A stretch of 64,000 bases of DNA from Diphasiastrum complanatum (Eukaryota; Streptophyta; Lycopodiopsida; Lycopodiales; Lycopodiaceae), in the NCBI GenBank assembly GCA_029204225.1, contig CM055094.1, positions 65,244,293-65,308,292 of the forward strand, written 5' to 3'. The position numbers were made by a program, and so were the translations under genes. The notes under the pieces were generated by a model. That model had not been told where the DNA came from and made no database searches. It saw only the letters and a program-made list of their open reading frames with translations. Of the stretch, positions 44,288 to 56,420 are shown piece by piece. The first letter of the stretch is position 1. Each line of letters opens with the position of its first letter.

Positions 44288-46620
44288 ATGGCAACCTCAA
44301 TTGGAGTCATGTTGGAAGCCAATGATAGGCTTACCTCAAGTAACTATTCATTGTGGAAAGTGAGGATGGAGTCACTTTTTGAGATGAATGATGTCTTGGA
44401 TATTGTTGTAGGTTTGGAGGAGAGACCAACAACACAACAAGATCAATTGAGGTATGACAAGAGGGCCAAGGAGGCTCTACACATGATAAAGATGAATGTT
44501 ACCAATGAACTTCTCAAGGAAGCTGGTAAGTGCACATCATCTTTGGAAGCTTGGAATTCATTGAAGAAGCTTTATGAATCCAAGTCTACTTCTAGATTGT
44601 TGACTGTAAGAAGGCAAATCTTTTCTTGTTTGCAAAATAATGAAGAAAGTCCAAGTACTTTTGTTTTGAGAATGAAAACATTGAATGATGAGTTAGCTTG
44701 CATAGATGAAAGCATTAAGGAAGGAGAGCTTATTCAAGTCATTCTTAATGGCTTGTTGGATGCTCATGCTAACATTGTTCAAAGTATTGCTATTCACAAG
44801 ACTTTGCCAAGTTTGATGGATCTTCAAGAGATCTTGATCAATGAGGAATATAGGCTTCAAACAAGAGGTGGATCTACATCGACACTTCAAGAGGATGCTA
44901 TGTTCACAAAGGGCAAATTCAAGGGCAAAACCAAAAGTAAGTGGTCTAAAGGGCAAGATCAAGTGGATGCTTCTTCAAGTGGCAAAAAGAAGGATAGATC
45001 AAAGCTCAAGTGCTTCTATTGTGGCATCAAAGGACACTTTGCAAGTGAGTGCTACAAGAAGAAGAGAGATCAAGGAGACAAGCAAGGTAATCTTACTCTT
45101 GATGCAGATGGTTTGGATGTTCAAGATGCAAATGATACTGCTTTTGTGATGTCTTTATGTATGCTTGCTAATGATGGAGATCTAGATCCTTGGTGGATTG
45201 ATAGTGGAGCAAGTTCACACATGACCTTTCACAATGGATCTCGAGTATCAAGCTTTATGAAGAATGGAACATGGAGATTGGTGGAGTTGCCTAAGGACAA
45301 GAAAGCTATTGGATGCAAATGGATCTTCAAGGTGAAGACAAACCAAGATGGATCTATCAACAAGTACAAGGCAAGGTTAGTGGCAAAATGATATGATCAA
45401 CAGCAAGGAATTGACTATGATGAGACCTTTGCACCCGTGGCAAAGATGGTAAGCATTCGAGTCATCATTTCACTTACTACACTTTATAGATGGGATCTAT
45501 GGCAAATGAACATTCCAAATGCATTCTTGAATGGTGATCTTGAGGAGGAAGTGTACATGGAGCAACCCGAGAGCTACATTTCATCAACAAAGCTCATGTG
45601 TGTCTTCTACAAAAGAGTTTGTATGGCCTTAAGCAAGCACCAAGGAGTTGGTATGGTTAGATTAACATTTTTTTACTCTCTCAAGGCTTTGTTATGAGTG
45701 AGTATGATCATTCACTTTATTATGTTTGCTGGAAATGATGTTACCATCTTGCTAATCTATGTGGATGATATCATCTTGAGTGGTGGAGACAATCAAGATG
45801 TGGAGGATATCAAGAATGCTCTTAGGAAGGAGTTTGAGGTGCATGATCTTGGTAATTTGCATTACATATTAGGAATAGAAGTCATTAGATCTTCTCAATC
45901 TACTTTCATTTGTCAAGATAAGTATGCTAATTCTATTATAGAAAGATTTCATATGGTAGATGCAAAAGCTATTGATACACCTATGGAGTCTCATGTAAAG
46001 CTAACTATAAGAGGTAATGAAAGATCCTTCGAGGACATTACTCTCTATAGGAAGCTAGTTGGTTCACTCATCTATCTAACCATTACTAGACCTGATCTAA
46101 GCTATTGTGTTGGAAGATATTGAGTCAAATCATGCAAGATCCTAGTGAGGAGCATTGGAAGCTAGGAAAGTGAGTTTTGAGGTACATCATTGGATCTCAA
46201 TATTTTGGCATATTGTATGAGGGATCATCACCTAATCTTTTTGGATTTTCAGATTCGAACTATGCTGGAGATGTAATGGATAAGAGATACACTAGTGCTT
46301 ATTGTATTTTCATAAGTGATGGAGCTATATCATGGATGTCAAAGAAACAAGCCACTATCTCATTGTCATCTAGTAAGGCCGAGTACAAAGCTCTTACACA
46401 TTGCACAAAGGAGATGGTATGGGTCAAGAGGATGATCAAGGATCTTCACTTGCTGGATATTTCAGAGAGCCCAATCATCCTTTGTGACAATCAATCAGCC
46501 CAAAGAATGGCATCCAATCCTATCTTTCATGCTAGGAGCAAGCATATTGTGATATCTTCACCAAAGCATTGGAAAAATACTTGTTCATGAAGCATAGGAC
46601 TTCACTTGGAGTATTATCAA
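44288..46620 (+). pseudogene. Copia C gag-protease-RT-RNase H with integrase missing
   Basis: Gag starts at 44288 (MATSIGVMLEANDRL) and has the knuckle CFYCGIKGHFASEC. Protease begins WWIDSGASSHMTFHNGS and within about 20 residues the same frame enters RT (MKNGTWRLVELPKDKKAIGC). The rest of protease and all of integrase are gone without a frame change. RT continues past TGA at 45389 and 45695 (both after a sense frame) with NGDLEEEVYMEQP and LLIYVDDIIL, so the catalytic YVDD is kept. A frameshift lies near 46120. RNase H has FSDSNYAGD and SLSSSKAEYKAL, but after HARSKHI a second deletion joins directly to DIFTKAL-like sequence in another frame. Non-autonomous. Confidence 0.93.
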
Positions 46621-46650
46621 AGTCTATGCTAAAACTAGTTGAAGAGGGAG

Positions 46651-47301
46651 TGTGAAAGATTCAACTAGTTTCATCACATTTTGCAATATTTCCATACTTG
46701 GCATATTGAGTCCAAAACTTGATTTAGACTTAGAGGTTGACTTTTCAAAGTTCATTAGTCTAAATTTCATTTGAATAAATACTTTTTGAAAGTGTGGGAA
46801 AGTTAGAATGCAAGTTTGAGTAGATTCAATTTGAATAGTTGGGTACATTGGATCTAGACCCAAAATTAGTAGGGTTAGCATTTTGGTGGGAAAGCCAAGT
46901 GGCCAAATAGAGTTTGGACTTGTTATAAAAGGATGTAACTCGTGGAGAGAGTGATCTCCTCTCTTCTCTCTCTCATTTCATCATTATACATGGTTCTCTT
47001 TAAGTTCTACTACTCATTGGTGCACTATCTTGGTGATATCTTGCAATCTTGTGTGTAGAATGCTCATATTTTGCTATTTTCGGTTTCACACGTGTGAAAT
47101 ACAGCAGGGTACTGTAATTGTATGGACAACAATCATATTTTATATTTTGGTTCATGTTTGATCAGTATCTCTTAGAGTTTGCATCTCATTTTGTATGTAG
47201 ATGCTGATTTTTCTACATTGGTAGGATTGTTGGTTTGCTCCTTATTGTAACCAAAAATCAGGGACATGGATTGGATCTTGAATGATCTGAAATTCTTCCC
47301 A
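46651..47301 (+). repeat. 3' LTR of Copia C
   Basis: 651 bp, same ends as the 5' LTR apart from the last bases (TTCCCA for TTCACA). Carries the perfect palindrome TTTCACACGTGTGAAA at 47084-47099. Confidence 0.95.
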
Positions 47302-47454
47302 GTACATTGATGAAAAAGTAGTAGGTACATTGATGAAAAAGATATATACACCCCGAAGGGGAAGTTTAAACAAAAGTACGCTCAAACGAAGCTTGCAGTA
47401 AAGTTAAGATTAATCCAAATCCTAACATTAAAAATAAAAGTGCATAAACTATGA

Positions 47455-48097
47455 TGATGTCCGTGGGAGTCTGCCAACTGATTGCAGCAGATCAAAAAAG
47501 TGAAGAGGTGGTGATTTGGCTAATGAAGGGAGATGAGATGTAGTAGACCTAGCCACAGTCGCCCATTGCAGAATAAATAGGGCCTGAGCATGTTGCAGGG
47601 CAATGGAAACACGTTGTTTGCAATGTGCCATAAGTCTCAATAGCCAAGGGAAGGAAAGCATTAGTGGGGTGCATGTCGGAGTAGTTTTTTTCTTTCTCTT
47701 GAGCTACCACGCCTGTCGCTTTTCCTGGTGTGAAGGCAGAGCCAGGCAATAGGCCACCACGCTTGGGATCAGCAACAGCAACATTTGTCAAAGTACGAAG
47801 CCCATATCGAGAGAGGACAATGTCAACACGCCTACGGGAAGAGTGGGACGTGGAAGAAGGAAGTACATGAGAGTGCTCTTTGAGGACATGGAATCCTCCA
47901 TCTCTGGCTATAGCGGCCGTTGCATCTCTGACAACATCATGTCTGGCTGTGCGCTCACTCTTAGAAGGATAGCAGATGAGGTATATAGCAAGAGCATCAA
48001 TAGGGTGACCACAAACACACCTGGAGAGATCCAAGACCGAAGAATGAGGAAGCCCCAAGCGAAGACGAAGAGCAGTGGTGAAGATGGCTGAAGACAA
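47455..48097 (-). pseudogene. C-terminal fragment of an unusual RT-linked protein (zinc motif and PD-(D/E)XK-like region)
   Basis: Minus strand from 48097: TTALRLRLGLPHSSVLDLSR, CVCGHPIDALAIYLICYPS (a CxC...C zinc-like motif), RTARHDVVRDATAAIARDGG, RRRVDIVLSRYGLRTLTNVA and VADPKRGG, then LPLAIETYG, with a frame change near 47630 to QRVSIALQHAQALFILQWA. I recall this arrangement downstream of reverse-transcriptase domains in proteins predicted from various eukaryotes, with the RxD...VxDP part resembling a restriction-endonuclease-like fold. The RT itself is missing, cut by Copia D at 48097. Family recall is from memory; the nuclease reading is inference. Confidence 0.7.
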
Positions 48098-50265
48098 CCG
48101 GAATTCATCAAAAAGTACATCTCTACTAGCAACAACTTTTTTGTAATAGGATCATATATCCTATAAGCTTTCTTACTCTCACTATAACCAACAAAGATGC
48201 CTTTGAAAGAAGTGGCATCTTTCTTTTTCCTTGTTTCTAAAGGAATATGTACATAGCAAGTACATCCAAAAACTTTCAAATCACTAAGATTTGGCTTTCC
48301 AAACAATACTTCATAAGGTGTAAGTCCTTTAATGGCACTATTAGTCATTCTATTACAAAGAAAGTTTGCACATAAAATAGCTTCTCCCCAAAATGAAATA
48401 AGAAGAGATGCATCTAATCTCATAGCTTTAGCACACTCACATAGTGTCCTATTCTTTTTCTCAGTTACTCCATTTTGTTGTGGAGTATATGTACAAGTAA
48501 ACTCTCTCTTTATGCCATTAGTTTCACAAAACTCTTTCATCCTATTGGAGATGTACTCCCCTCCATTATCACTTTATAATACTTTCAAGCTAGTATTAAG
48601 TTGCTTCTCCACAAGAGTTTTGAACTTTACAAAGGACTCAAAAATTTCACTTTTCTTAGACAAGAGATAAACCCAAGAGTATCTTGATTTATCATCAATA
48701 AAAGTGACATACATAAGAGCTCCACCATTTGATTCATGTGGAAATGAATGAACATCCAAGTGTATAAGGTCAAGAGGAGAGTTAGATCTTATCAAAGATC
48801 TCTTGAAAGGAAGCTTATGAGATTTGGAGAGTCCACAAGCTTCAGAAAGCTTGCCACACTTGGATTTGGTTTCGGGAAGTCCTCTTGCTAGCTCCTTTGT
48901 CACCATGGTCTCCATAGCTTTGTAGCTAGGATGGCCTAACCTTTTGTGCCATAATTCCACTTGAGTGAGCTCCTCCCTTGCCATGTTCACACTTCCAACC
49001 ATCACATTAGCATCCAATCTGAATAAGCTCCCTTGCTTGAAACCACTAGCAATACATTTTTCATCTTTCAAGATAGAACGTGCTCCATGCTTGAAATGTA
49101 CATCTTATCCACTATCCATAAGTTGTCGTACACTCAACAAGTTCTTTGTAATTGAAGGTACATAAAGAACATTGTCTAAATCTACTTTTTTAGATGATCC
49201 TAGATATAAAGGAATGGATCCAACACCTACAATCTCACATTCTTGATCACTTGCAGTGAAGATAAATCTCCTAGAACTATTGTAAGAAAGTAGATTAGAA
49301 AAGTAGTCTTTTTGGTGAGTCATGTGAGAGCTTGCCCCACTATCAATCCACCAAGTGTCTTGATTAGATGTTTGTGGTGAGGATACCATCAAAGATAGAT
49401 TGCCTTCTTCCTCCTCCTCAAGCACAAAATTGCCTTGATTGTCCTTCTCTTGGGCATTCTTCTTCTTGTAGCACTCGGATGCAAAATGTCCCTTTTTTCC
49501 ACAAAAGAAACACTTTAGCTTCTTCTTGTCCTTCTTGCTCTTGCCTTTGGAGCTTGATGCTCCATCTTTGTTCTCCGTCTCCATGTCTTGAGTCTTCTTG
49601 GATGGAAACTTCTTCTTCTTGTCTTTCAAAGAAAATTTAGCTTTTTCATCACCATCATTCAAAGATAAGGAACTCATCCTACTTTTGATATGAAGCATTT
49701 TACTCTCCTCACTAACAAGCACACTTTGAAGTTTTTCAATACTAGGAAGTGAATCTTGAATAGCAATGGTTTGAACAAGATTGGAATAATCATCTCCTAA
49801 TCCATTCAAAATGATTTGAACTAATTCATTATCTTTGATTTTATCATCTATAGAAGGCAACTCCTTATTCAAAGATTTGATCCTAAAGACATAATTTTGG
49901 GCACTTTCACTACTTCCTTTCATGCTTTGAAGGATTTGATTCCTAAGCATGAGTATCCTTGAAGTGTTCTTGGATCCATAAATGGCTTTTAATGAATCTC
50001 ATGCCTCTTTGGATGTGGTACAAGATGAGATTTCTTTCAAAAGTTCATTACTTACATTCATTTTTATGCAATGTAATGCAACTCTACATCTCTTTTTGTA
50101 CTTAACCAACTCAACTCCTCCTTGAGGTTCTACTTCCACCTCAAGTACTATGTCATAAAGATCATGAAGTACAAGCAAAGAATCCATTCGAACTATCCAA
50201 GTAGCATAATTAGTGGATGTAAGTCTTTCACTAGCTTCAAGCAAAAAACCACCCATTGATGTCAT
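48098..50265 (-). pseudogene. Copia D gag-protease-integrase
   Basis: One frame throughout, broken only by stops at 49999, 49105 and 48574. Start at 50265 (MTSMGGFLLEASERL) is chosen by match to Copia B' and C; the frame is open further up to 50337. Gag has a Lys/Ser-rich region and knuckle CFFCGKKGHFASEC; protease WWIDSGASSHMTHQ; pre-integrase LWHKRLGHPSYKAM; integrase LIHLDVHS, TFIDDKSRYSW, DNGGEY and YTPQQNGVTEKKNRT, VFGCTCYVHIP. The stop at 49999 stands for the usual Trp of EAWDSLK and the one at 48574 for the Arg before SDNGGEY. Truncated at the junction with the RT-linked fragment. Confidence 0.92.
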
Positions 50266-50866
50266 TTTTGAATGTGAAAAAGCACTAGAAACTCTTATGG
50301 TTTCTCTAATAGATCTGAACCTAAAGTCTTCTAGCAATTTAGAAAGCTTATAGACTCAATCCTATCACTCATGAACCAATCTAGAATGATGGAAATTTAG
50401 ATTCTAGTCTCAAACTTGCAAAATCACTCCTTAATCTATGATTTTTAGCAATTTCTCTCTTCAACCTCAACATACACTCAAAAAATCAGAGAAGATCAAT
50501 TAGTGCACCTAATTCAAGCTTCAAATTATATTTTTGGCTGATCTAATCCAAGAACTAATCAAGGGACTAGATACACTATAGAAAATGCTTAATTTTGCAC
50601 CAAAAATCACTCAAATTGGGTATGTGAGTCAAATTCTACAATTTTTTGAAATTTCTCAGTCAAAACCGGAGCTGTATGGCCTCACACGTGTGAAAATGGT
50701 TCCTACAACCCACAACAAGATCTGGACCAAAATTTTTGAGGATAGCTATCAAATCTAACTCGCTACACAAAGTTTGACTAGTTTCCAAAAAACTGCTAAT
50801 TTTGGCTTTGATTTGGATTAACCCTATCAATTTCAACAAAACCTCTTGTACTAGGCTCTGATACCA

Positions 50867-51604
50867 TGTGCAAAAAGTACAGAAAGGACCAAGAGTGGAT
50901 TCTAATCTGATCCTCAAGAGGGATTGGTTGTTAGATTACTTGATCTATCAATCTACTTGAGATTAAGATCAATCTAGATCAATTCTAGATACAAAAGCCT
51001 AACAAGAACAATCATTAATTGAAGGTAGGTGTACTTTCTGGTTTCACACGTGTGAAACATTTTCTGAGTACGAACTCCAACCTAAAAATCAAGTACACAT
51101 TGATAGCACCTTAAAACAATCAAAACAAATGTAGACAAATGAAGAGAATCACTCAAAATTGCTTCCAAAACCAAGATTGGTGTCTCACATTGATTATGGC
51201 CAAATAAGCCTCTATATATACACTTTTGGAGCTCGAGGTACTGATCATACATCAGATCTCACACGTGTGAGAATGCCTTGTCACCATCATCCATTTTGAC
51301 ACTTGGACCAAAACTTTCCATTTTGGGCATTTTTGGTCTATTTTTCTACCATATGGAGATCTTCATGGAAATCTTCTAGAAGCAAAAACTCGCCTACTTC
51401 AGATATTTCCACACGTTTGAGCTGTCCTCTACACATGGGATGTGACACCTATTCAAAATATTTGGCTCATGCAATCATTAGATTGGTGCCATGTGTATAT
51501 CTCTAGAAAACTAGTTTTTGGCCATTTTAGCCACTAGAACTTGAATTAAATCATATGTACAACATATATGATTATGGTACATGAAAAGTACACTAGTTTC
51601 ACAC
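50867..51604 (-). repeat. 5' LTR of Copia D
   Basis: Starts next to the primer site with TGTGCAAAAAG (plus strand) and probably ends at TTTCACA 51604, giving TGTGAAAC on the minus strand. Contains CACACGTGTG palindromes at 50682 (just outside, in the leader), 51041-51058 and 51257-51272. The outer limit is uncertain. Confidence 0.5.
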
Positions 51605-52240
51605 GTGGAAACAGGCTCCACACATGTGTGTCTATCCTATATACAAGATTTTTGGCCTCTATCAAGCTTTTTTTTTGTATTTTTCATACAGATAGTAGTA
51701 TTTAACTAGCGATGAAAGAGGGCTTTTATGTGATAGAATTGTGACATTCCCTATTACTTTAGAAATAAATTAATTCTAAATGTATAATTTATTTCAGATA
51801 TGTGATGTTTAATATATTCTTGTAGCAATTTATGATAATTTTGAAGTTGTTTTATAGATTGCCATGTTGTGTTTGCTTTATAAATGTCTCACCATTCTAT
51901 AAGAAATGTTGTAATGTTTTCATTACAAGTGCCAAAATCTTCTCAAAGAATTGTTAAAAATCGTTTGAAACATGATCACAGAGCATGAAACATAGTAACA
52001 TTCACCTAGAAAGCACTCTCCCACACCAAGCTCACATAACAACTGTATTTCTAAAAACCAAAATACACTATACATAGAGTTTTTACTTTGGCAACCCATG
52101 CATGGCCTAGGTTGCCGTTGACGGGACGCATGTCCCGTCGACTTGCCCCATGGTGAGGCCAAGTAGTCCTAATCCACTGATAGGACTTATAGTACAATAA
52201 CACAATAATTCTACTTTTACTCTAACCTCCCTAAAAGTAG
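51605..52240. other. Non-coding; includes Copia tail shared with 34.3 kb
   Basis: 51700-51950 is AT-rich with no gene. 51975-52250 matches 34285-34520, the untranslated tail and LTR start of the Copia family whose RNase H ends follow on the minus strand. Confidence 0.6.
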
Positions 52241-52690
52241 AATCTACTTTTCATACACTCATATACATAGCATTAAAGTTAACAAATTTTAAGTACAAAA
52301 AGTTTTGATCTAAACTTATCAAACTTTTCTCTAATGAGTGGCTTAGTGAAAATGTTAGCTAATTGCTCATTTGTGCCACAATGAACAATATATGTTTCTT
52401 TACTCAGCAGCCTTTTACGTATGAAGTAACAGTGAATCTCAATGTGTTTGGTCCTTGCATGAAACACCTGATTCTTCGCTAGCTGAATGTCACTCTGACT
52501 GTCGCTATGTATAGTTGTAGGTTTTTCCTGCTTTCATGTCCATCTCTTCCAAGATTTGCCTCAACCAAATGGCTTCTTGTGCTGCACTACACATTGCCAT
52601 ATACTCTACTTCTGTTGTGGATAAAGCAACTATATTTTGTTTTTTACTAGACCAGGAAAAGCAACTACCACAAAACTAGAATACATACCC
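52241..52690 (-). pseudogene. Copia RNase H fragment (third of three)
   Basis: On the minus strand: FHARTKHIEIHCYFIRKRLL and NEQLANIFTKPLIREKF (52467-52279), preceded in broken frames by remnants of QEAIWLRQILE and SSKKQ. Closely related to 34573-34960. Only the end of RNase H remains. Confidence 0.8.
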
Positions 52691-53422
52691 TGTGGTAGAT
52701 CCTTTCTTTGGTCCAAAACCATTAAAGAAGGTGGAAATAAGGGCCTTTCTAGAAAATAAACTTTTTTTTCATAGTGGAAAAACTTCACTTTTCAACCAAT
52801 TTTGGGCCTTGGGTTCCTTCAAACTGAAATTTTTTAATGAAGTTGAAGGTTGTTTTGCTCTTCAAGGCACTTCGGGTCCCTTCAAGTTAATCTTGGCCAT
52901 TGAAAGGAGAGAACTCCATCTAGGCCACCAAATCAACTTTAAACCATGGCCCTAGGTGAATGTGGGCTCAAATCTTGTGGTTATGAGTAAATTTGAGCTC
53001 AAATATGGACCAAAAAAGGGTTGCTCCAAATAAGATTAACTATTTGAATTAACCTCATCAACTTGGACCGAGGAGACAACTATTGCAGGTACATTAGTAT
53101 GTTGTTTACATATCTTATAATGCAAAATAGTATAGGAACAGTGAGAGAATCTTTGACACTCATTATTCTCCTTGTGTGCCTTATCGATTGAGTCGAAGAG
53201 CAGAATCATGGCTGTCCTTGATGCCTTCAAATTTTGTATCTACGGTTGTCTTACACACCTACTGACTCATCGATTAAGTGATTGGTTCTGTTGTGATAGA
53301 TGATTGAAACATGGTGCTGTTAATTTAGTAAGTCTTTTGCAACACTATCGAACGTGATAGTTTGATAGTGTCTCTCGACACTTTGAGCTGTTGTGATCTT
53401 TCACACTTCATTTTCCCACAAG
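52691..53422. other. Non-coding; probably LTR of the following Copia
   Basis: No supported gene. The end TTTTCCCACA at 53420 lies two bases before a near-match primer site (53423), so the right part should be an LTR. The frame at 52692-52955 has no recognisable features. Confidence 0.45.
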
Positions 53423-55500
53423 TGGTAGCAGAGCTTGTGTTGATTGTCATAACATTTTCAGTTATTTTTTTCTCTTGGCACATGGAGCAATCATCTTTTG
53501 GAATTCAACTCATTGAGCATTTCAATGGCAACGACTTTCACACGTGGAAGATGATATTGTTCGACAAAGATTTATGGGATGTGGTCGATGGGTCTTCAAT
53601 CCTACCACAACAAGATGATAATCTTATTGCCAAATGAGAATCCAAAGATGGCAGAGCTCTCACATTAATATCCATGAATCTCAAGGATTCACAAATATCA
53701 CATACCAGTAGCAGTGAAACATCCAAGCAAGCTTGGAAAACTCTCATAAGTCTGTATGAGACCTAAGATGTAACCACTCGTCTGTTCTTGCGAAATAAAT
53801 TATTCTCTTGCAAAATGACAGAGTTGACCTCCATTAGTGACCATGTTAATCACATTAGATCATTAATTGATCAACTTGCTGCAGTCATATCACCCATTGC
53901 TGACAATGATGCGGTCATGACTCTCTTAGATAGTCTTTTTGCTTCCTACAATTGTTTGGTCATGTTGATCTTGACTCAGCCAGATTTAACAATGCAAAAG
54001 GTCACATCAATTATTTTTTAAAAAGAAATTTGAAGAAAGTTAAACGATGTCTCTACATCAGACAAATCGATCGCACTATATTTGAAGAAGAGAAAATTGT
54101 TCTCGAAAAAGACTGCTATCAATACTTAAAAGTTAGACAATCAACATCCATCACAACAAGTCAAAACATCAACATGCCAATATCTTCTGCAAGTACTACA
54201 AGAAGATAGGTCATGATATAAAGGACTGCAAAATTCTTGCAAACAAGAACCAAGAGGTTCAACTATAGTCACATATGCTTCTAAAGACAAATCCAATCAA
54301 AAGCTATTTATGGCCAAATCGAACTATCATTCAAATTCTAGTTGCTGGTATCTCGACTTGGGTGTGACACAACACATGACATCTTGACGAGATTGGTTTA
54401 CAAATTTTCTTTGATATGGTTCATCTCGACTTATTCAGAATGTTTTATATGTTCCAACCTTTAATAAGAACTATTGTCTATCAGTCGAATTACATTCGAT
54501 GCAAATCAAAGTCTCATTCGAGACATCTCGAATCTTTTGGTCAAAGGGTTTAGAGATGGACGTCTCTATACATTTAAGTCATGAATGTACACTCACTTCT
54601 GAAGAAAAATCTTTGTGTACACCTTCAGTTGACAAGAATATACTATGGCATCAATGCCTAGCAAAACTCCATATGAGATCTATAGCTTATATGTTTTGCA
54701 ACAAACTTGTTGAAGGCTTAGACATCAATAAGTCCTCACCAAAACAAACTTGTGAGACTTGTATTCTTGGCAACTTGCAAGCATGCAAGGTCAAGATTCA
54801 CCAAAGGCCAAGCTCATATAGCTAAAGGCTACTAGTATGGATCTAATTCATTGTAATCTCTATAGCTCGATGCCACCATAATGCGATGGATCAATGTATT
54901 TTATTACATTTATTGATGATTATTCCCAAAAAACTATTGTCATGTTCATCAAGAACAAATCAGAAGCATGTATATGCTTTCAACAATTCAGATGGCTCTA
55001 AAACTTAGACGGGAAGGAAAATCAAAGCTCTATGCACAGATGGAGAGGGAGAGTTCATTTCAAATGCTATGAATGACTTTCTAAGCGAATATGGGATTCA
55101 TAGATAATTTTTTTCAAAATACACTCCACAACATAGCATAGTATCTGAAAGAAAGAATCGGAGTCTACAAGATCCATGTTGATTGTTGCTAATCTTCAGA
55201 ACAGTTTTTGAATTGCAATAGCATGTTACATTCAAAATCGTTACAATATCAAGGTCGTCAACAACAAAATCCCTGAAAAGGTCCGGTCAGGTACAAAGCC
55301 ATCCATAGACCACCTAAAAGTTTTTGCATGTGTTTGCTAAGCTCAACTCCCATCAGATCTATAGAAGAAATTCAACCAAACAAGCACCAAACCTAAAATA
55401 TATACATTTCCAGATCAAATAGGTCATCTGATAATAGAAAGACATTCGATAGTTGTTCTGTATTAAGATGAAAGAAAAATATATATCTAGTTATGTGCAT
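53423..55500 (+). pseudogene. Degenerate Copia: primer site, gag, zinc motif, integrase
   Basis: Primer site TGGTAGCAGAGC 53423-53434. Gag from 53479 (MEQSSFGIQLIEHFNGNDF; FHTWKMILFDKDLWDVV), with stops at 53635 and 53764, then LRNKLFSCKMTELTSISDHV, AVMTLLDSLFASY. A knuckle remnant lies near 54190-54230 (CKYYKKIGHDIKDC-like, in broken frame). 54499-54825 holds the pre-integrase part (ILWHQCLAKLHMRS, CETCILGN). Integrase follows in pieces: FITFIDDYSQKT, a diverged DNGGE-like site, then KPSIDHLKVFACVC. No RT is seen. The gag resembles that at 15594. Confidence 0.8.
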
Positions 55501-56420
55501 CTAACTCTATTTATGTACACAATATAGCTACTATGTGACATGTCAGCCTTGGACTGAGCATGAAGTAGAGCAGGCAATACCTAGTTTTTAGTGACTAAAT
55601 GCAATGTATCTATATTAGCCAATTAGAATGAGTCCAAATCTGACCTCATCCACAAATATACTTGCAAAAATAGTAAAAACACTATTTAGGCCTTTATTGA
55701 CATAAAAAAAATCTATCTCCAAGTTGAAATTTCATGTTGGTCTCAAAACTGCCAAAATAACTCAACTAAACTAGTTGAATTTTTCACACTCCCTCTTCAA
55801 CTAGTTTTAGCATAGATTTTGATTGTACTCAAAGATGACTTTTATGCTTCATCAACAAGTCCTTTCCCAATGATTTGGTGAAGATATCAGCCACACACTC
55901 CCTTGAAGAGACATGTTGAATCTCCACTTCTTTTGCCATGACTTGTTCTTTTGCCATGAATTGTTCTCTCACAAAATGATAAGCCACTTCAATATGCTTG
56001 CTCCTTGCATGAAAAACACGACTGCTTGTCAAACTTTAGACTGAAAGGTTATCACAAAAGATGATTGGAAACTTTTGAAAATCCAGCAAGTTCAAATCCA
56101 TTACCATCCGTTTTATCCAAAGCATCTCCTTTGTGCATGAAGTTAGGGCTTTGTACTCAGCCTCACTAGATGATAATGAGATTGTTGCTTGTTTCTTCGA
56201 CATCCATAACCCATAACTCCATAACCCAGCAAATAGCATGTGCACTTATGGATTTTCGATCCATCTAATCTCCAGCAAATTCGGAATCTGTAAATCCATA
56301 CAAGTTAGGTGATGGTCCTTTATAAACAATGCCAAAATCTCTAGAACCCAAGGTGTATCTCAATACTCTTTTGTCTAGCTTCCAAGGCTCCACACTAGGA
56401 TCATGCATAAATTCTTGAAT
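55501..56420 (-). pseudogene. Copia 3' end: RNase H, polypurine tract and LTR start
   Basis: Minus strand from ~56420: fragments of GFSDSEFAGD-type sequence, then WMSKKQATISLSSSEAEYKA, EMLWIKRMVMDLNLLD, FHARSKHIEVAYHFVREQFM, VSSRECVADIFTKSLGKDLL. A near-repeat MAKEQVMAKE lies in the middle (55929-55961). The polypurine tract GAAGAGGGAG (55798-55789) and LTR start TGTGAAAAATTC at 55788 match Copia C. The LTR fades by about 55500. Upstream RT is missing. Confidence 0.85.

Larger units (their letters stand above)
43061..47301 (+). mobile_element. Copia C, LTR-complete but integrase-less retrotransposon
   Basis: 5' LTR 43061-43685, primer site 43686-43697 (one mismatch, TGGTATGAGAGC), coding 44288-46620, polypurine tract GAAGAGGGAG 46641-46650 and 3' LTR 46651-47301. 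GTACA flanks it on both sides (43056-43060 and 47302-47306), so it inserted as a unit and has not recombined. The LTRs look very alike, differing by scattered substitutions and a few small indels. The family is shared with Copia B' and D. Confidence 0.95.
48098..51604 (-). mobile_element. Copia D, truncated Ty1/Copia retrotransposon
   Basis: Minus strand: LTR 51604-50867 (end near 51604 uncertain), primer site 50866-50855, leader, gag-protease-integrase 50265-48098. It ends in the linker after integrase at 48097; RT, RNase H and the 3' LTR are absent. Same family as Copia B' and C. Confidence 0.85.

Noticed and set aside
47843-48091. 82-residue plus-strand ORF
   Set aside because: It is the antisense shadow of the RT-linked fragment on the minus strand.
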